Positions 46,380 through 54,999 of a DNA stretch of 64,000 nt are shown here, piece after piece (the first letter of the stretch is position 1; the number at the start of each line of letters is the position of its first letter). Under the pieces are notes generated by a model. The model did not search any database. It saw nothing but the letters and a program-made list of their open reading frames with translations, and had not been told where the DNA came from. The stretch comes from DATBSK01 sp964501785 (lineage in GTDB: Bacteria > Actinomycetota > Acidimicrobiia > IMCC26256 > PALSA-555): positions 372,001 to 436,000 of the forward strand of contig CAZCUD010000001.1 in NCBI GenBank assembly GCA_964501785.1, in the 5' to 3' direction. The translations under genes and the position numbers were made by a program.

Positions 46380-49199
46380 ATGGCGGACCGGACGGACGGT
46401 CGAACAGGGGGTCCGACGATCTGCACGATCGTCGCGCGCAACTACCTCCCTGCAGCACGGGTGCTCGCGTCGTCGTTCCTCTCGCAGCACCCGCTCGGCG
46501 AGGTGGACGTGCTCGTCGTCGACGACCTCGACGGCACGGTCGACGCAGCCGACGAGCTGTTCACGCTCGTTCGCCCGGCCGAGCTCGACCTCGATCCGGA
46601 CGAGTACCTCCGGATGGCGATGCTCTACGACGTCACCGAGCTGTGCACGGCCGTCAAGCCATGGCTGCTGCGCCTGCTCCTCGATCGAGGGGCCGACGTG
46701 GTCCTCTACGTCGATCCCGACATCGAGATCTTCGGCTCGCTCGACCCGCTCGTCGATGCGGCGCGAGAGGCCGGGATCGCGATCGTCCCGCACGCCGAGG
46801 CGCCGATCCCGCTCGATCGTCGGGAGCCGAGCGAGCAGACCATCCTCTTGTCGGGCGTCTACAACCTCGGCTTCGCCGGCGTGAGCAGTGCCGCGCGCCC
46901 GTTCCTCGCCTGGTGGGAGGAGCGCCTGGCCCGAGGCTGCTTCCGCAAGATCGAGGACGGCCACTTCGTGGATCAGCGCTTCGTCGACCTGGTGCCCGGT
47001 GCGTTCGAGCCCGCGATCGTCCGCGACCCCGCCTACAACGTCGCGTACTGGAACCTGCACAGCCGAGCCGTCGCCCGGGGTGCCGACGGATACGAGGTGA
47101 ACGGACGACCGCTCGCGTTCTTCCACTACTCCGGCTACTCCCCGAAGCGCCCGCACATCCTCTTCAGCTACCACCACGACGACGACAAGGGCCCGCGGGT
47201 GCTGCTGAGCGAGCACCCGGTGGTCGAGGAGCTGTGCCGGGGCTACCTCGAGAAGCTCGCGGCGGCAGGTGGTGACTCGGAGCAGCCCCCCTACGGCTTC
47301 GGCTCGCTCGACGACGGCAGCGAAATCGATATCCGGATGCGTCGGATCTACCGCGAGGCCCTCGAGCTCGCCGAGCGCGGCGAGGGCGACGAGCCTGCCA
47401 ACCCGTTCCGTGACGGCACGCCCGCGTTCGTCGACTGGCTGACGGCACCGTTCTTCCCGCGGGTCGCGCCGCAGGTCGGTCGGTATCTGCACGGCGTCTG
47501 GGACGAGAGCCCCAACCTCCAGCACGAGTTCCCCGAGCTCGAGCCCGAGACCGCGGATGCCTACCTGGAGTGGTGCGCCGGGCCGGCGAGATCGGGCCTG
47601 CCAGCCTGCGTGCTGCCCGACGACGAGGCGCTCGAGGCGCGACGCGTGGAGCGCCGGCGCGCGCGCCCGACCGGGCCCCGCGCACCGGGGGTCAACCTCG
47701 TCGGCTACCACGGGGCGGTGCTGGGCCTGGGGGAGGTCGCTCGCTCGCTCGCCGACGGCCTGCGCGGTGCCGGCGTCGAGGTCGCGGCGGTCGGGAACCC
47801 CGAGACCTTGAGCCACCAGCTCGGCGACGTGGAGTGCGTCGATCCGCTTCATGCTCCGCACGACGTGAACCTGTTCGTCGTGAACGCCGACATGATGCCG
47901 CCGCTCGCCGGACAGCTCGGTCCGACGTTCTTCGCCGGTCGCCGCAGCGTCGGGCTCTGGTTCTGGGAGGTCGACGAGATGGCGCCCCCGCCGTCACAGG
48001 CCCTCCAGGTGCTCGACGAGGTCTGGGTCGCGAGCGAGCACATCCGCGCCGCCGTGGCGAAGGTGTCGTCGAAGCCGGTGCGCGTGGTTCCGATCCCGAT
48101 CCCGTCGGCGCCGGAGGCGGCGTCGTCCCGTGCCGGCGTCGGGCTTCCCGACGATCGCTTCGTGTTCTTGATGGCGCTCGACTTCTTCAGCGTCGGGGAG
48201 CGCAAGAACCCCTGGGGGCTCGTCGACGCGTACACGCGTGCGTTCGGGCCCGACGACGGCGCGCTGCTCGTGGTGAAGACGATCAACGGCGGACGACGGG
48301 CCGACGACCTCGAGCGACTGCGCTTCGCGGCCGCGGGCCGGGCCGACGTCGTGATCCGCGACGAGTACCTCTCGCGCGACGAGCAGTCGGCGCTGATGGC
48401 CGGCTGCGACGCGTACGTGTCGCTGCACCGCTCCGAGGGGTTCGGGCTGACGATGGCCGAGGCGATGGCCCGGTCGAAGCCGGTCATCGCGACCGGCTAC
48501 TCCGGCAACCTCGAGTTCATGGACGAGACGGTGGCCTACCTCGTCCCGTACGCATTGGAGGAGATCGGTCCGGGGCACCACCCGTACCCGCCCGACGCGC
48601 ACTGGGCCGATCCCGACCTCGAGCAGGCGGGCGCGCGGATGCGCAGCGTGTTCGAAAGGCGCGACATCGCCGCCGAGATCGGCCGACGGGCCGCGGCGCG
48701 GATCCGTGACGAGTGGTCGTCCGCCGCACTCGGCCCCGCGCTCGCCGAGCACGTCGCGAACCTGCGAGCCCGCACCGACGTCGCACCGACGTGGCGGGAG
48801 TTCTTCATGCGCGGCTGGCGCCCGCTCCTGCTCGGGCGGGTGCACCGCAACTACGACTTCGACTGGCTCCCCGACGGCACGCCCGTCGACGTCTCGATGC
48901 AGGCCCTCTTCGACCACGCGCTCGAGCGCGCCCGCACCGGCCGGGGCAAGCCCGCGCCCGACCCCGACGCCGAGGGCGGCACCGAGCGCGTGCTGGCGTG
49001 GTTGGCCAAGCCGTTCGCGCCCCGAGTCCGCCCGATCGTCAGCCGCTACCTCGTCCAGTACTGGCACGACCACCCCGACCTGCACGAGCGGTTCCCGGCG
49101 ATCGAGTCGGATCGCGCGAGCGCACGGGCCTACGTCGACTGGGTGCGAGAGCACTGGCACGACGAGACCGACGTGCCGCAACGGCTCGTCCCGAGCTGA
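46380..49199 (+). CDS. Two-domain glycosyltransferase with a duplicated ~95-aa module
   Basis: The product has 939 residues from the ATG at 46380 (AGGAG upstream). Residues about 12-290 form a GT-A/GT8-like domain: ICTIVARNYLPAARVLASSF, DVVLYVDPDIEIFGSL (DxD) and LLSGVYNLGFAGV. Residues about 440-790 form a GT4 domain: YHGAVLGLGEVARSLADGL, LMALDFFSVGERKNPWGLVD and HRSEGFGLTMAEAMARSKP (E-x7-E). An approximately 95-residue module appears twice, at about 305-400 and 825-925 (WLTAPFFPRVAPQVGRYL and WLAKPFAPRVRPIVSRYL). It may be a bifunctional chain polymerase adding two sugars in turn. Confidence 0.88.
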   Translation: MADRTDGRTGGPTICTIVARNYLPAARVLASSFLSQHPLGEVDVLVVDDLDGTVDAADELFTLVRPAELDLDPDEYLRMAMLYDVTELCTAVKPWLLRLLLDRGADVVLYVDPDIEIFGSLDPLVDAAREAGIAIVPHAEAPIPLDRREPSEQTILLSGVYNLGFAGVSSAARPFLAWWEERLARGCFRKIEDGHFVDQRFVDLVPGAFEPAIVRDPAYNVAYWNLHSRAVARGADGYEVNGRPLAFFHYSGYSPKRPHILFSYHHDDDKGPRVLLSEHPVVEELCRGYLEKLAAAGGDSEQPPYGFGSLDDGSEIDIRMRRIYREALELAERGEGDEPANPFRDGTPAFVDWLTAPFFPRVAPQVGRYLHGVWDESPNLQHEFPELEPETADAYLEWCAGPARSGLPACVLPDDEALEARRVERRRARPTGPRAPGVNLVGYHGAVLGLGEVARSLADGLRGAGVEVAAVGNPETLSHQLGDVECVDPLHAPHDVNLFVVNADMMPPLAGQLGPTFFAGRRSVGLWFWEVDEMAPPPSQALQVLDEVWVASEHIRAAVAKVSSKPVRVVPIPIPSAPEAASSRAGVGLPDDRFVFLMALDFFSVGERKNPWGLVDAYTRAFGPDDGALLVVKTINGGRRADDLERLRFAAAGRADVVIRDEYLSRDEQSALMAGCDAYVSLHRSEGFGLTMAEAMARSKPVIATGYSGNLEFMDETVAYLVPYALEEIGPGHHPYPPDAHWADPDLEQAGARMRSVFERRDIAAEIGRRAAARIRDEWSSAALGPALAEHVANLRARTDVAPTWREFFMRGWRPLLLGRVHRNYDFDWLPDGTPVDVSMQALFDHALERARTGRGKPAPDPDAEGGTERVLAWLAKPFAPRVRPIVSRYLVQYWHDHPDLHERFPAIESDRASARAYVDWVREHWHDETDVPQRLVPS

Positions 49200-49200
49200 G

Positions 49201-49219
49201 CGCGCCTACTCGAGGCGCG
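49201..49219. terminator. Short hairpin between convergent genes
   Basis: CGCGCCT-ACTCG-AGGCGCG, a 7-bp stem. It begins right after the stop of the 939-aa glycosyltransferase and includes the last codons of the reverse-strand gene. Confidence 0.45.
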
Positions 49220-50075
49220 ACGGGCTGCGCCCGGCCCCTCGCAGCACGCCGACCGCCTGCCCCAGCCCGTTGCAGGCGGCGAAGGCGACGACGAGCGACA
49301 TGCAGGCGAACGTCTCCCGGTGCCCGCCGCGGCGCAGCCCGTCACGCGTCTGGCGATAGAGCACCTTCGGCATCGAAGCGGCGTAGCGCAGGCGCTCCGT
49401 GCGGCGATAGGCGCTGACGGGCTCGTGGTCGAGCCCGCCGTACCCGCGCCCGGCGTGGTACTGGAGGGTGAAGCCGCGCCATCCCACGTGCTGGTCATGA
49501 ACGACGCGGATGTCGTCGACGACCGCCATGTCGCCGTCGTCGCGGATGGATGCCGGGAGCTCGTACTCGAGCCAGCCCGACGGCGGGATCGAAGACGGCA
49601 GCACCGAGCGTCGGAACGCGATGGCCCCGGGAGGCGGGCAGCGATCGTCGGGGAGGTCGGGGAGCGGCGGGAGGAACGGCGCCCAGGTGAGGAGGAAGCT
49701 CGCCCGATCGAGGAGACCGTGTGCGCCGTTCTCGACGGTGCTGACGATCGCGAGCGCGTCGCTGTCGTCGAACGCCCGGAGGACTCGCCGGCAGTAGTCG
49801 GCAGGGACGGCGATGTGGTCCTCGATCACGGCCACGACCTCGCCGTGTGCCTCGACGCTGGCGGCGGCGCGAAGCGCGAACACGTCGGCGCCGGGGACGT
49901 GGACGACCCGACACGGTGCACCGGGCGCCGGGCTGGCGACCTCGTGCTCGCTCGCCACGAGGATCTCTCCCCCCACCTCCTCGACCTGCTCCCGGAGGAT
50001 CTCCGCAGCTGCCCAGGCGCGGGGAGGGGCGTACACCGTCGGGACGATCACCGTGATCGGGACCGCGTCGACCAT
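49206..50075 (-). CDS. GT2-like glycosyltransferase
   Basis: The product has 289 residues. The N-terminus ITVIVPTVYAPPRAWAAAEI, VVAVIEDHIAVPADYCRRVL (E-D-H in the DxD position) and PPPGAIAFRRSVLPSS place it among GT-A enzymes, although the sequence is divergent. The DQHVGWRGFTLQYHAGRGYG segment is conserved among related actinobacterial proteins. It follows a GT4 gene on the reverse strand and probably belongs to the flippase-GT4-GT2 operon. Confidence 0.8.
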   Translation of the reverse strand: MVDAVPITVIVPTVYAPPRAWAAAEILREQVEEVGGEILVASEHEVASPAPGAPCRVVHVPGADVFALRAAASVEAHGEVVAVIEDHIAVPADYCRRVLRAFDDSDALAIVSTVENGAHGLLDRASFLLTWAPFLPPLPDLPDDRCPPPGAIAFRRSVLPSSIPPSGWLEYELPASIRDDGDMAVVDDIRVVHDQHVGWRGFTLQYHAGRGYGGLDHEPVSAYRRTERLRYAASMPKVLYRQTRDGLRRGGHRETFACMSLVVAFAACNGLGQAVGVLRGAGRSPSRLE

Positions 50076-50084
50076 CGCTCGACG

Positions 50085-51206
50085 CTAGCCCCGCGTCCTC
50101 GCCATCACGTCCTGGTAGAGCGCGACGAACTCGCCGGCGGCGTGCTCCCACGTGTAACGCCGCGTGCGCTCGTGTCCCCGTCGCACGAGCTCGGCGCGCA
50201 GTTCGGCATCGGTGAGCGCGCGCGTCAGCGCGTCGGCGATCGCGTCGGCGTCGTCGGGGTCGGGGAGCAGGGCCGCGTCTCCGAGCACCTCGACGAGCGC
50301 GCCGGCGTTCGACGCCACCACCGGCACACCGGCGAGCATCGCCTCGAGCGGTGGGTGGCCGAAGCCTTCGTAGATCGACGGGTAGGCGAGGACGGTGGCC
50401 CCGGCCAGCAGGTCGCGCCGATCGGCGGCGTCGACGTACCCGAGCCGGACGACCCGGTCGCCGTGGTGCGCGTTCGCACAGGCCTCTGCAAAGGCGTCCG
50501 CGCCCCACCCGTCGGGCCCGCCGATCACCAGCCGGACCGCCGGGTCGGATGCCGCGACGCCGTCGAACGCGCGTACGAGCATCGGCAGGTTCTTGCGCGG
50601 CTCGATCGTTCCGAGCGCCAGCACGTAGCGATCGGTGCCGGCCAGCTCGCGCCCGCGCGCGGGGTCGCCACCGGCCGTCGGGGCGAGGCCGGGATAGACG
50701 CGCACGACCCGATCGGCGGGAAGCCCGAAGTGCTCGACGATCTCGGCCGCGATGCAATCGCTGTACGTGTGAACGACCGCGCCCCGGTCGAGCGCCACCC
50801 GGATCAGCCGCGGGTACGTGAGCGTGTCGCCGGAACACATCTGCGGGAAACGCACAAAGGTCAGGTCGTGGACGGTGAGCAGCACCGGGGCCCGACTGGG
50901 TGGCGCGACGAAGGATGTGGCGTGCACGACGTCGACGGGACCGGTCCAGTGCTCGACGTGCGGGATCGGCAGTCGAGGCCAGAGCGCCCTCGTCAGGCGA
51001 GCGGGGAACGGCTTGGTTCCTGATGCGACGCCAGCGGGGAGCTGGTCGCGTAGAGCGTCACGTCCCCGCCAGCTGATGGCGAAGGCCCGGACGTCGAGAT
51101 CGCCGCGCGCCGCGAGCGCCTCGATGAGGTGCGCGGTGACCTGACCGACCCCGGTGGTGGTCCCCAGCAGCGACGTCGCATCGATGGCGACCGTCGGGTG
51201 TCGCAC
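50085..51206 (-). CDS. GT4-type glycosyltransferase
   Basis: The product has 373 residues from the GTG at 51206. Motifs: LLGTTTGVGQVTAHLIEAL, LLTVHDLTFVRFPQMCSG, VHTYSDCIAAEIVEHFG, LALGTIEPRKNLPMLVRAFD and YPSIYEGFGHPPLEAMLAG (E-x7-E region). It is similar in layout to the mannosyltransferase-like enzyme at 19272-20417. It starts 6 bases after the flippase stop. Confidence 0.92.
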   Translation of the reverse strand: MRHPTVAIDATSLLGTTTGVGQVTAHLIEALAARGDLDVRAFAISWRGRDALRDQLPAGVASGTKPFPARLTRALWPRLPIPHVEHWTGPVDVVHATSFVAPPSRAPVLLTVHDLTFVRFPQMCSGDTLTYPRLIRVALDRGAVVHTYSDCIAAEIVEHFGLPADRVVRVYPGLAPTAGGDPARGRELAGTDRYVLALGTIEPRKNLPMLVRAFDGVAASDPAVRLVIGGPDGWGADAFAEACANAHHGDRVVRLGYVDAADRRDLLAGATVLAYPSIYEGFGHPPLEAMLAGVPVVASNAGALVEVLGDAALLPDPDDADAIADALTRALTDAELRAELVRRGHERTRRYTWEHAAGEFVALYQDVMARTRG

Positions 51207-51212
51207 CGCCGG

Positions 51213-52556
51213 TCAGATCTCGAGCGGTTCGTGCTCGATCTGCTCGACGAGGGACGCAAGGCCGCCCTCGGGGATGCCGGCTCGGAGCCGCTGGAGCAGC
51301 AGCAGCGCCATCATCGCGGCGCTGGCGGCCGCCCCAGCGATGAACCCGAGCTCGACCCGGGTGAAGAGGTCGTCGCCTGCGAAGGCCGTGACGAGCACGA
51401 ACACCGCGAGGCCGAGCGCCCAGGCGATCAGAGCCCGGGCGTGCCCCATGAGCGCGATCAGCGCCTGCGCCAACGTGAGGGCGAGGATGAAGAGGCCGCT
51501 GCCAGCCGCGAGCAGCGCAAGGTCGACGTTGCCGAGCGTGAACTTGTCTCCGAACAGGATCTCACCGACCGCGGGACCGATCGTGCCGGCGGCCAACACG
51601 CCGAGCGTGCCGATGACCACGACGACGAGCACCAGCTTGCGCAGCCCGCTGCGGAAGTCGTCGTGCTGCCCGGAGCCCGCAAGGTGCGCGAGCTTCGGCA
51701 GGAGCGCGGCCTGGACGGCTTGGAAGAGCAGGATCGGGATGCGGGCCAGGAAGAGGCCGACGATGAAGTCGGCCACCGCATCGCGCTCGCTCGGGGTCGA
51801 CAGCAGCTGCGCGCCGAGGAACGGCGCGTAGCTCAGCGCCTGGGCCATGAGCGATCCCGCGAGCAAGAAGCCGAGGTTGGTCGACAGCTCCGACCAGGGG
51901 GCCTCGGGCCCCTCTTCGAGGAGTCCGTGCTGCCCGCGCAGCGACACGAGGCTCCCGAGCACCGGAGGGATCGCGAGGCACAGGCCGTACCAGACCGGGT
52001 TGGTCACGCCGGCGACCGCGAGCGCGATGCAAGGAACGACGCGGATGAGGCCCTCGGCGCCGAGGATCATCCCGTAGGGACCGAAGCGTCCGTTGCCGGC
52101 GAGGGTGCCGCGCGTGAGGTGCTGGCAGCAGTAGGTGAAGAGGGCGATCACGAGGCAGATGATGAGCCCCGCGCTCCCCTCGAACAGCCGGTCGACGATG
52201 TCGGTCGTCGCCGCCACGATGCCCGTGACGATCGCAAGTCCGACCGTGAGCCACAGCCCCAGCGCGGCCGCGCGGCGCACGACGGGTCCGCCCCCGACGC
52301 GCCGTGACCGCCGGTCGGCGACGGCCCGGCCGACCTCCTGCTCCAGCGGGAGGAAGACGCCGGGTGCCAGCACGAACACGAAGACCCACAGCGCGTTGAG
52401 CGCTGCGTAGTCAGCCTTGCTCAGCGCGCGGAACGAGATGATCTGGAAGAGGTACGCGGTGATGCCGGCGACGAGCAGGCCTGCGCCCACCGCGAAGGTC
52501 CCCTCGGGGAGTGGGCGGCGCGCGGCTTCGATCAGCCGCTGGGTGCGTTGGGCCAT
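51213..52556 (-). CDS. Wzx-like polysaccharide flippase (MOP superfamily)
   Basis: The product has 447 residues with about 12-14 membrane helices over its full length: FAVGAGLLVAGITAYLFQII first, then AALNALWVFVFVLAPGVFLP, LLAGSLMAQALSYAPFLGAQ, VGLFLARIPILLFQAVQAAL and the C-terminal pairs. The pattern of repeated hydrophobic helices with few charges and the RALSKADYAALN loop match polysaccharide-export flippases. It would move lipid-linked repeat units across the membrane, an alternative route to the Wzm/Wzt exporter at 60-62 kb. It heads the operon with the two glycosyltransferase genes downstream. Confidence 0.88.
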   Translation of the reverse strand: MAQRTQRLIEAARRPLPEGTFAVGAGLLVAGITAYLFQIISFRALSKADYAALNALWVFVFVLAPGVFLPLEQEVGRAVADRRSRRVGGGPVVRRAAALGLWLTVGLAIVTGIVAATTDIVDRLFEGSAGLIICLVIALFTYCCQHLTRGTLAGNGRFGPYGMILGAEGLIRVVPCIALAVAGVTNPVWYGLCLAIPPVLGSLVSLRGQHGLLEEGPEAPWSELSTNLGFLLAGSLMAQALSYAPFLGAQLLSTPSERDAVADFIVGLFLARIPILLFQAVQAALLPKLAHLAGSGQHDDFRSGLRKLVLVVVVIGTLGVLAAGTIGPAVGEILFGDKFTLGNVDLALLAAGSGLFILALTLAQALIALMGHARALIAWALGLAVFVLVTAFAGDDLFTRVELGFIAGAAASAAMMALLLLQRLRAGIPEGGLASLVEQIEHEPLEI

Positions 52557-52626
52557 CGTCTTGTTCTCGTCGCTCCCCGGAGCAGTCCACGCACGTCGCG
52601 GGTCGGTCCAGCGAGGCGCGCAAAAG

Positions 52627-52632
52627 CATAAT
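52627..52632 (+). promoter_or_regulatory. Putative -10 box (CATAAT)
   Basis: CATAAT, the most TATAAT-like hexamer in this window, then 10 bases, then the ATG at 52643. Confidence 0.5.
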
Positions 52633-52642
52633 GGGCGCTCCG

Positions 52643-52732
52643 ATGAGCACCCGGACGCTGATCGTCCTCGCCGCACTCTGCGCCGTCGCCATCCTGGCTG
52701 CGTCGGCGGTTCAGATCCTGCTGGCCCGCTAG
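52643..52732 (+). CDS. Small single-pass membrane peptide (29 aa)
   Basis: The chain starts MSTRTLIVLAALCAVAILAA and ends in a short polar tail (LLAR). It is one hydrophobic helix with positive residues at the N-terminus. A good -10 box lies upstream, and the frame fits the space between divergent and convergent genes without clashing. Its stop overlaps the sulfotransferase stop. I cannot assign a function; such peptides often modulate membrane enzymes. Confidence 0.5.
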   Translation: MSTRTLIVLAALCAVAILAASAVQILLAR

Positions 52733-53478
52733 CACTCTCCGGTTCCGCCCGGTTCTCCCCCGAGGAATCGCTCCCAGACCGTCCCTCGGAGCAGCTCGCT
52801 CACCTCGTCCCAGTTCTCGATCGCCTGGTGCAGCGGCCGTCGAACGAGCTTCGCTTGCGATGAGGCGAGGGGTGCGGCACGTATCCCAAGGAATCGCTCG
52901 ATCGTCGCGTGGGTATCGACGCTGTTCAGATCCGTGTACTCGATCGTCAGCCTCGTGTTGCATCGAGTCGCTGCCGCCAACATGGCCTCTCGCGCGAAGA
53001 GCTCGTAGATGGCGCCGAGGAGTGTGGTCGTGTCGATCCGGACGCGATCGACCTCGTGGGGTCCGCTGGTGGAGTGATACGTGCTCGTCGCGGCGACGAA
53101 CGCATTCGACGTCACCTGCGCGAGGAGGTTGTCTCGTCGCAGGAGGAGAACACGTAGGTGTCGGTCGTCGAGAAGCTGGAAGAGCGCGGGCAGATGCTGC
53201 AGATCCTGATAGGTCAGCTTGAACCCGAAACGACGCGTCGGTGAGAGCAGACGGACGTCGCGCAGGTAGTCGAACGGGTTGTCGTATCCCGATCCGCGGT
53301 ATGCCGCTCCGTCCATGGGGTTGAAGAGCTCGGAGAGACACGTCAGCTGTGGATGCGAGTCGAGCAGGCTCACGAGGTGCTGAGAGCCAGTTCGACCCGT
53401 CGTGATGATGACGAAGTGGAGTCGATTCCGACGGTCTTCTCGCCACCGTCGCCACTTGCGCCTGGTCGAGTTCAACAC
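52729..53478 (-). CDS. Sulfotransferase-family protein
   Basis: The product has 249 residues from the GTG at 53478 (GGAGG about 10 bases upstream). The PAPS 5'-phosphosulfate loop is visible: FVIITTGRTGSQHLVSLLDS. The following CLSELFNP and the later LRVLLLRRDNLLAQVTSNA, the 3'-phosphate-binding region with Arg and Ser, complete the pattern. It probably sulfates a glycan hydroxyl. The C-terminus overlaps the small membrane peptide gene. Confidence 0.82.
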   Translation of the reverse strand: MLNSTRRKWRRWREDRRNRLHFVIITTGRTGSQHLVSLLDSHPQLTCLSELFNPMDGAAYRGSGYDNPFDYLRDVRLLSPTRRFGFKLTYQDLQHLPALFQLLDDRHLRVLLLRRDNLLAQVTSNAFVAATSTYHSTSGPHEVDRVRIDTTTLLGAIYELFAREAMLAAATRCNTRLTIEYTDLNSVDTHATIERFLGIRAAPLASSQAKLVRRPLHQAIENWDEVSELLRGTVWERFLGGEPGGTGEC

Positions 53479-53541
53479 ACCCAAGGATCCTCCGGTGCGA
53501 TGAGTGTCGCGCAACGTCCCGACCGGGCGCCGCGTAGGCGC

Positions 53542-53547
53542 GACAAT
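53542..53547 (+). promoter_or_regulatory. Putative -10 box (GACAAT) of lpd, leaderless spacing
   Basis: GACAAT, 6 bases, then the ATG at 53554. Confidence 0.5.
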
Positions 53548-53553
53548 GCACGC

Positions 53554-54939
53554 ATGGCAGACCACTTCGACGTCGTCGTCCTCGGCGGTGGGCCCGGGGG
53601 CTATGCCGCCGCCCTCTACGGGGCGGCGGCCGGGCTCAACATCGCGGTCGTCGAGGAGCAGCGCGTCGGCGGTGTCTGCCTGCACCGTGGCTGCATCCCG
53701 GCGAAGGAGCTCCTCCAGACCGCCGAGGTGCTGAGGACCGTGCGGGGGGCCAAGGACTTCGGCGTCACGACCGCCGATCCGACCCTCGACCTCGCGGTCA
53801 GCCAGACGCGCAAGCAGCAGGTCGTCGACCGGCTGACTCGCGGGCTCGAGTCGTTGCTCAAGGGTCGCAAGGTCACCGTGGTGCCCGGCACGGGCACGGT
53901 CGTGAACACGGGCAACCCCTCGGTGCGCCTCGCCGACGGCGGCCAGGTCAGCGGTGACGCGCTGATCGTCGCGACCGGCTCGTCACCGCGAGGTCTCCCC
54001 GGGCTCGACTTCGACGGCCAGCGGATCCTGTCGTCCGATCACGTGCTGGAGATGTCGAGCGTGCCCGAGCGCGTCGCGATCATCGGGGGTGGTGCGATCG
54101 GCTGCGAGTTCGCCTCGCTGTTCGCCGACCTCGGATCCGAGGTGAGCGTGCTCGAGGCGCTCCCGCGGCTGCTGCCCGGCGTCGACGCCGACGCGTCCGA
54201 GGCGCTGGCACGGGCGTTCAAGAAGCGGGGCATCGCGGTGCACGCCGGCGTGCGGGTCACCAGCATCGAGGGCACGAAGGAGCTGTCGGTCGGCTTCGAG
54301 GACGGGAGCACGTCCCAGAAGGTCGTCGTCGACAAGGTCGTGCTCAGCATCGGGCGCGCGCCCCGTGGCACGGGCATCGGCCTCGAGGCCGCGGGCGTCA
54401 CGCTCGACGAGCGCGGCTACGTGCTGGTCGACGGTGAGATGCGCACGAACGTGCAGGGGATCTACGCGGTCGGCGACGTCGTGCCCACGCCCGCGCTCGC
54501 GCACGTCGGGTTCGCCGAGGCGATCGTCGCGATCAAGTCGATCCTCGGGGAGCCGGTCCAGCCGGTGGAGTACGACAAGGTGCCCTGGGGCATCTACTGC
54601 CATCCCGAGGTGGCGTACGCAGGACTGACCGAGGAGCAGGCGCGCGAGCGCGGGCACGACGTGGTCACCTCGACCCACCGGTTCGTGGGCAACAGCCGCG
54701 CACTGATCATCGGCGAGCCCGACGGTCTGGTGAAGATCGTCGCCCAGCGCGACGGGCCGGTGCTCGGCGTCCACATCGTCGGTCCGTGGGCGACGGAGCT
54801 CGTCGCCGAGGGCTACCTCGCGGTCAACTGGGAGGCGACGCCCGAGGAGATCGGCGACCTGATCCACCCGCACCCGACCCTGAGCGAGCTCTTCGGCGAG
54901 TCCGCGCTCGCGCTGACCGGACGCGCGCTGCACGGCTGA
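53554..54939 (+). CDS. lpd: Dihydrolipoyl dehydrogenase (E3)
   Basis: The product has 461 residues. FAD site VVVLGGGPGGYAAALYGAAA, redox pair in GGVCLHRGCIPAKELLQ (the C-x4-C disulfide), NAD site VAIIGGGAIGCEFASLFADL, GIYAVGDVV for the FAD tail, and the C-terminal HPHPTLSELFGESAL with the catalytic His-Glu pair. It re-oxidises dihydrolipoyl groups of the E2 encoded next. No Shine-Dalgarno is seen; a -10 box at leaderless distance supports the ATG at 53554. Confidence 0.96.
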   Translation: MADHFDVVVLGGGPGGYAAALYGAAAGLNIAVVEEQRVGGVCLHRGCIPAKELLQTAEVLRTVRGAKDFGVTTADPTLDLAVSQTRKQQVVDRLTRGLESLLKGRKVTVVPGTGTVVNTGNPSVRLADGGQVSGDALIVATGSSPRGLPGLDFDGQRILSSDHVLEMSSVPERVAIIGGGAIGCEFASLFADLGSEVSVLEALPRLLPGVDADASEALARAFKKRGIAVHAGVRVTSIEGTKELSVGFEDGSTSQKVVVDKVVLSIGRAPRGTGIGLEAAGVTLDERGYVLVDGEMRTNVQGIYAVGDVVPTPALAHVGFAEAIVAIKSILGEPVQPVEYDKVPWGIYCHPEVAYAGLTEEQARERGHDVVTSTHRFVGNSRALIIGEPDGLVKIVAQRDGPVLGVHIVGPWATELVAEGYLAVNWEATPEEIGDLIHPHPTLSELFGESALALTGRALHG

Positions 54940-54999
54940 GCGCGCCGAGCCCGACCTCGACGATCAACGACCCGACACCGACGACCAGGAGCGCAGGCC

